From Lumnitzera littorea (Eukaryota > Streptophyta > Magnoliopsida > Myrtales > Combretaceae), in the NCBI GenBank assembly GCA_024138015.1, contig JAMXBB010000004.1:109264475-109328474 (forward strand): 64,000 nucleotides of DNA, in the 5' to 3' direction. Position numbers and translations under genes: made by a program. Position 1 is the stretch's first letter; every line of letters starts with the position of its first letter. Positions 58,901-64,000 of this stretch are shown one piece after another. The notes beneath the pieces are model-generated. The model was not told the origin of the DNA. It was given only the letters and a program-made list of their open reading frames with translations, and searched no databases.

Positions 58901-60329
58901 TTATGGAATAAGTTTGAATTTTTTCTTTACCTACTATGAAAAAATATTTAATAGTTATAATTACAAACAATTAAAAAGGGACTTTCTCTTTAATATAATA
59001 TATTATTATTCAATTACCTATCTCTTATGTGCAAAAGTAAATTTAATTTATGAGTAGAGGTGTAAGTTATTTAAAAAATAACATGCTTAGAGTAGCGAGC
59101 CAATTTTTCAGTCAACAAAGAGGAGGCGGACTTCAACTACTGTTCTTCTTTGGACTTTAGACCGGTGGAAGTGGAAAGAAATGAGCAGAGTAGTATGATT
59201 CCCAAGTAATAAAGAGCAAATATGGTATAAAGTGTGAAATATCTTGCAAAATATCATCTCAAAAGTCAAAATTTAAGAGTCCAACTGTTTTGAAGTGATA
59301 TTTTACAGGTTTAAATTGGACTAAATCAAACTTGTCTAGGTTTATATAAAGTATTAGTATTATTGAATCTTTTTTCACAATTAAAATAGATATAAAATGA
59401 GTTTTTAAATACCCACCCAACCATTCACTGTAAAAAGCTTTTCGTATTCCATCTCAAAATCCTATTAAATTTTTATTATATACCCAAAATAGAATTTTGA
59501 TGAACCCGTAAATTGACTTGACTGTAATAACAAATGATCTTTTAGGAAGCATGTAATGCTCATGTTATGAGTTTACTAACTTGCCCTTGCATCATATGTA
59601 GTCATGACTTTCTTATGTGATTATAGATAATAAATAAGCTGTAATACATAATAAGGATAAGAGTGTTGGATTTAGTCGTTTAAGTTACTATGAGAAGTGA
59701 GAAACGAGAGAGAAGGGAATGATGAATGAAAGAAAACAGTTACAAAGTGCGGCCAGGTTCTTTTCCTATGACAGACGAGTGAGTGCTACATTTAGGTCAT
59801 TTTCATTTGGTACTGTATGTACAATACATAGTAGTGATTATATATATTATTTATTCTTTTATCTGGTTTAGATTTCCTGACTTGAAATTCTATAAAGTTT
59901 TGAAATTAAGCCCAAACTCCGTCACATCTTCTATAAAAATTACCCCACAAAAAATTCTTTTACAAGATAATTATTAAGTTGAACGGATCAAGAATTTATA
60001 ATATTCCGCTATGTGGTATATCTAATCTAAACCACATATTATGTTTTGTGAGTTCCACAAGTAACTTTGGATTCCTAATTAACGGTGAATATTTTACTTT
60101 GCAAACAGATTACCATCTAAATTCACAATGTCTTGAATATGTTATATCCCAAGAGGGAACCACCACAAAGTCCCCACAATATATGAATGTATTGTAGTTT
60201 TCCTCTAATATGAATGCGATACTACTGTTCAGCACTTGAAGTAGAAAAGACAAGTCTAAATTTGCCTCCGGCTCACACTTCAAAGCCATGCTTTTTCAAA
60301 TATTATGAAAAACTTAGCTATCTTTTGTT
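58901..60329. other. Intergenic, no gene seen
   Basis: 59390-59520 resembles part of the MITE at 43084 (AAATCCTATNAAATTTTTA). A 72-codon frame at 59979-60197 has no recognisable motif. Confidence 0.4.
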
Positions 60330-60672
60330 GTCCAAGATGCTCTTTTTGCAGAAACTACAGCTGTCAAGGAGGCTCTCTTAATGGCTAAGAGGAAGGGTGG
60401 GAGAAGGATTATTGTGGAAAATGATTCCTTCATTACATGAAACTAGATGGACTACCTCTGCTGTGATATCTGATATTGAACATCTTCTTTCACCATTTCA
60501 GTCATGTCAATTTGTGTTGATAAATTGAAAGGTCAATTCTTGTGCCGATTGGATAGCTTTCTTAGAAAAAAAAGGGTTTCAGCATGTGTTTTATGGGGGG
60601 TGTAATCCCCCAAACCCTTTGACAAGATTGTTGTATCGTGATCATGTACTCCGACCTTGGGGAACTTTGTAA
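60330..60672 (+). pseudogene. LINE RNase H-like (RVT_3) fragment
   Basis: Translation gives FAETTAVKEALLMAKRKGGR then RRIIVENDS, followed after a frame change by WTTSAVISDIEHLLSPF and NSCADWIAFLEKKGF. This is the order of the RNase H domain at the 3' end of plant LINE reverse transcriptases (AE..A...AL, (V/L)E.DS, N..AD.(I/L)A). There are at least three breaks (stops at about 60438 and 60527, plus a frame change between). A short 3' region with a (GA)n run follows at about 60716. Upstream domains are absent. Confidence 0.7.
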
Positions 60673-62870
60673 TTTGTTGTTTCCTTCAATGTTATGATGT
60701 TTTCATTTGGTTAAAAAGAGAGAGAGAGAGAGAAATTATTTCAAATAAAGAATAATTTTTTTAAATGATTATAGAGTATATACATTATTAAAGTGGTATA
60801 GATAGAGGATAATAGTCATTAAAGAGGTATAAATAGAGAATAAACATCATTAAAATAGTATAAATAGATGATAATATTACGATCAAATAGATAATGAAAA
60901 ATTAAATATTATAGGATGAATAGTTTATTTATTTAGCATATGCCACAACACCATGATCTATTAATATTAAATTAAACCAATAAAAAGTTTCATTCTCTAT
61001 TTAAACTTTATTCCAAACCTCTATTCTCTTCTATATAATTTTTCCATTTTATATTAACCAAAACTCTTGACATCAGTTTTCGATCCGTTTTTGGCATACC
61101 TCACGTTTTATCCACCATGTATAAAATGTTTCTCAACAAGTCGGCCGTTTTGAAAACACTTTCCTCCAAATACGTTCAGCACTAAAATTCCAATCAATTC
61201 AAGACAGTTATATTTAAATGCGTCTCATTAGTAAAGAGTATTTTCGCACTCAATTTATTCTTTTTTTCAAGCAATTTATGTAAGTAGATTGTTTCAATCA
61301 TAGTTTTATATAAATTTATCATATCACCATATTTAATTTTTATATACGTATCGCAGGTGTGTGATTGCTAGTATATATATATATAAACCCAAATATATAT
61401 AAACATTTATCGGCTTGTTCAAACGAGGAAAATGCCTTCATGGGAAAAGGTTATTCATAATAGACATTGACTGGAAGTTTTGATTTTTGGCTAGATTTAC
61501 TTGGTTATTTTAGTATCCAATCTATTAGCTCCAAATTTTCAGTTCAGTTTGAAAGAAGATTATATCTAACAAATATTACACAAAAAATTATAAATAAAAA
61601 AAGAAAAATTTGTGCTTGCTTGGGTTTTCGTTCATGAATATATTATTTGTTTTTCGACCTATTCATCATATGCACTAATCATGAGTGGAATACTACTAGG
61701 AAAGAACTTCAATAGAAGAAATCTGGGGAATGCGGTTTTCCTGACAACGAAGATATTCTATTTCCATCGAGATAAAATGCTCTCCGATGAATGGGAGCAT
61801 CTTAGTGCATTTTGTGAAGTGGTACGTGCAATGCTTGTTACATGTTGCAATATGTGAGGGATAATGTATCCGTACATGAAGAAAATAAGCATAAAACTGA
61901 TGGTACTATATTAAAAATTGACTCTAATGTTGGAAGGGAGATTTCACTAAAAACAAAAAGCAAAAAACTTCTTTTGAATTTATATAATTATGCATAAATA
62001 AGAAGTAAAATTCTAGTCCATGATCTTGTATCATATTGGTCTAGCACACCGGACTTTAAATATCAAGAGATAAAAAAAAAATTAAATATATTGAATCAGC
62101 AATATATATAATTTTCTTAGGATAATTACAACTCTCCTAAAAACTTCTAAAATTGCATCAACCCTTCTTTTTCAAATGTTAGCATCTAAACCCTCCAAAC
62201 AACTGCAACACTCACTTTTTTTTTCTCGTGTTGGCTGCCTATGCGAGTTTTTCCGCTAATGTGGACAATTAAATTAATGTATTTAGTTAAAAAATGTTAA
62301 AAGAATATTAAAAACTCAGAAAATAAAGATATCGAATAATTTCTTGAAAATAAAAAAATAAATAAAATTAGAAAGGAAAAGAAAAAACTACATGGTCGTT
62401 GTTGAACATTAAAGGGTAGGGATGATACAAATTTCTTTTGTAGTTACGAGTAGATTGGGAAGTAAAGTAGGATTTTCAACTTTATAAAAATGGGATTCTC
62501 TAATAAAATTTTATTTGGTTTGATTTGATAGTTTTTTAAACTAAACTGCAATAAATTCCATATTTTCGATTCTGTTTGGTTTGTCTTGCGAATTGGGTTA
62601 GTTGGTTAGTTTTTTTCTCCTCCCTAATAATTGTTATTTTCAATATAAAATTTGAATTAAGATAATTAATATTTATAATTCCAGTAAATAACATTGCATT
62701 GTAAGATTTTAAACGGTAAATCATACGCAACATTAATACTATAAAATGGCAATTAGAACAGATTGGAAAGGGCACTTAAAATAAAATACTTTAATTATAT
62801 TTAAAGTGTTTTACTTCTTCAAATGGTTTGATGGCCATATCGGTATTTTGAAACTTTTAATAATGTTAAG
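60673..62870. other. AT-rich intergenic, no gene seen
   Basis: TATATA runs near 61370-61385 and a possible weak hAT-like remnant at about 62500-62610 (TTTGGTTTGATTTGATAG). No coding sequence supported. Confidence 0.4.
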
Positions 62871-63663
62871 CAACAAATAAAAGATGAATATTATAATTTT
62901 ATGAGTGAAATCGGGTCTCGAATATATTTTTTCGAATGTTTTGAAGAATATTATTTGAAATATAAAGAAATTAGTATAAGTAATGAATGTTTTAAATGGA
63001 AACTTAATGATGTATAGATAATAGAATGTAATTATTCACCACTTAGTAATATAAAAACTACTCATAAAAATATAAAAATAACTCTTATACTTTTTAAAAA
63101 TGCCACAGAAGAAGAAAGCTCAAGAATTAAGAAAATAATAAATCAAAATAATTTTACTAATCAATATTTACATACCATAGAAAAAAAATTAAACAGGATG
63201 AAAGATACGATCAATAATGAAATAAATAAAATCAATGAAAAAACTTTGGTTAATAAAACTAAAAATACCCTTTTATTTAAGTCATTTGAAATGCCAAAAA
63301 ATCTAAATAATGAATTTTTAAAAGTTTTAGAAGATAGAAAAAGAATGTTAAAAAATAAAATGATTAAAGAAGAAACTTCATCTTCAAAATCAACTAATTT
63401 TTTAAATTTAGACACACCAACTCTTATAAAATATGTTTTTGACACATTTATCATTATATTTGTCGTTCTTAGTATATGGCGTTGTCTTTTTGGGTCTAGA
63501 GAGAGAGAAGATGAGAGAAAGGTTTTGTGTATCGACCTTACCTATAAAATGGCTAGATGTTTGTAAATCATCAAATGCTCTCCTAACAATTAAAGAGGAA
63601 TCCTCTTCAAGGACCTCTAAATCAATATTACCAAAAATTCAATCTTCTAGTAGCCAAACATAA
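62871..63663 (+). pseudogene. Degenerate ORF, possibly endogenous pararetrovirus-like
   Basis: A very AT-rich plus-strand frame continues from 62871 past a single stop near 63016 to about 63420, then shifts frame. It is rich in Asn, Lys, Ile and Glu, contains an 'N-Q-N-N-(F/Y)-T-N' segment near 63150 followed by a coiled-coil-like helix, and ends in a serine-rich linker. That arrangement reminds me of the N-terminal part of caulimovirid-like polyproteins or movement-protein regions integrated in plant genomes, but no protease or polymerase motif is inside the window and a Gypsy-type gag is equally possible. The downstream part lies beyond or near the right edge. Confidence 0.3.
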
Positions 63664-64000
63664 TCCAATGAAAATCTTTTCTAATTAGCCGATATGGCCA
63701 TCACTCTAGAATTGCTAAAAGCAATTTCAATAGCCATTATTTAATATTTGTTAATCCCTTATTAGGAACTAATGAAGCATATTGTTTGCTTCAATCTTAA
63801 AGTAGAATACCAATATCTCTCAATATTCCTAATATTTCCAAAGTTTTAATCTTCCTTTTAATGATCTGTATATCATGTGTTCTTATATTTTGTACAGTCT
63901 TTTTAAATCAATAAAATTTATGTTTTATTATCTCTTTTCTTATACTATATCTTGTAAGGGGAATCTCCACTTTGATTGGGTGTAACTCCACAAGATCCGT
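63664..64000. other. AT-rich right edge, no gene seen
   Basis: AATAAAATTTATG near 63910 and a GC-richer string at the very end; nothing could be assigned. Confidence 0.35.

Noticed and set aside
61612..61857. 81-codon plus-strand frame
   Set aside because: Mixed composition but no recognisable motif, no promoter context, and surrounded by AT-rich intergenic DNA.

Overview
This is AT-rich nuclear DNA from a flowering plant, most likely a dicot. The evidence is two recognisable plant genes (one with 19 exons and plant-style introns, one an intronless secreted protein), one small conserved plant-type gene, and a dense background of plant LTR retrotransposons, hAT and Mutator-like elements, LINE remnants and MITEs. 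I see no bacterial-style operon, tRNA, rRNA or CRISPR array.

Layout. 1-11.1 kb: remains of Ty3/Gypsy-type elements, with three degenerate copies of one gag-bearing internal domain (two fused head to tail without an intervening LTR), another LTR at 3.5-4.1 kb, and a duplicated non-coding block at 4.6-6.1 kb. 11.1-16 kb: intergenic DNA with a probable solo LTR and a fold-back MITE. 16-20.3 kb: a dead hAT transposon bounded by 82-bp direct repeats; its 3' side carries a Gypsy chromovirus fragment with one LTR sitting between a chromodomain end and a primer-binding site, itself bounded by a ~52-bp direct repeat. 20.5-21.1 kb: a small gene for a glycine-rich basic protein (minus strand). 21.2-26.1 kb: a larger version of the 4.6-6.1 kb block, enlarged by a 5'-truncated LINE, a MITE inside that LINE and a hAT MITE.

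26.6-37.6 kb (minus strand): alpha-N-acetylglucosaminidase (NAGLU, family GH89). I could place 19 exons; joined they give 2,422 nt, one more than the 2,421 nt needed for 806 residues plus a stop. The copy has two lesions: the intron-12 donor reads GA instead of GT, and a run of six C (five keep the frame) shifts the last exon. A 1.5-kb LTR element lies in intron 12.

37.8-53.6 kb: gene-poor DNA with a 1.7-kb fold-back element of modular structure, MITEs, LTR relics, a G+T-rich tract and an unassigned ORF pair. 53.7-54.65 kb (minus): an intact single-exon fasciclin-like secreted protein gene (FLA19/20/21 type). 54.7-64 kb: intergenic DNA with a ~329-bp tandem duplication, a possible hAT MITE rich in short motifs, an RNase H fragment of a LINE, and at the right edge a degenerate ORF that may be pararetrovirus-like.

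The three host genes show no shared pathway. NAGLU acts on heparan-type glycans in animals, and its plant homologue is secretory or vacuolar; the fasciclin protein is extracellular; the small protein is of unknown function. Most of the interest lies in the transposon architecture and in whether this NAGLU allele is functional. All homology statements come from reading translations by eye, not from searches.
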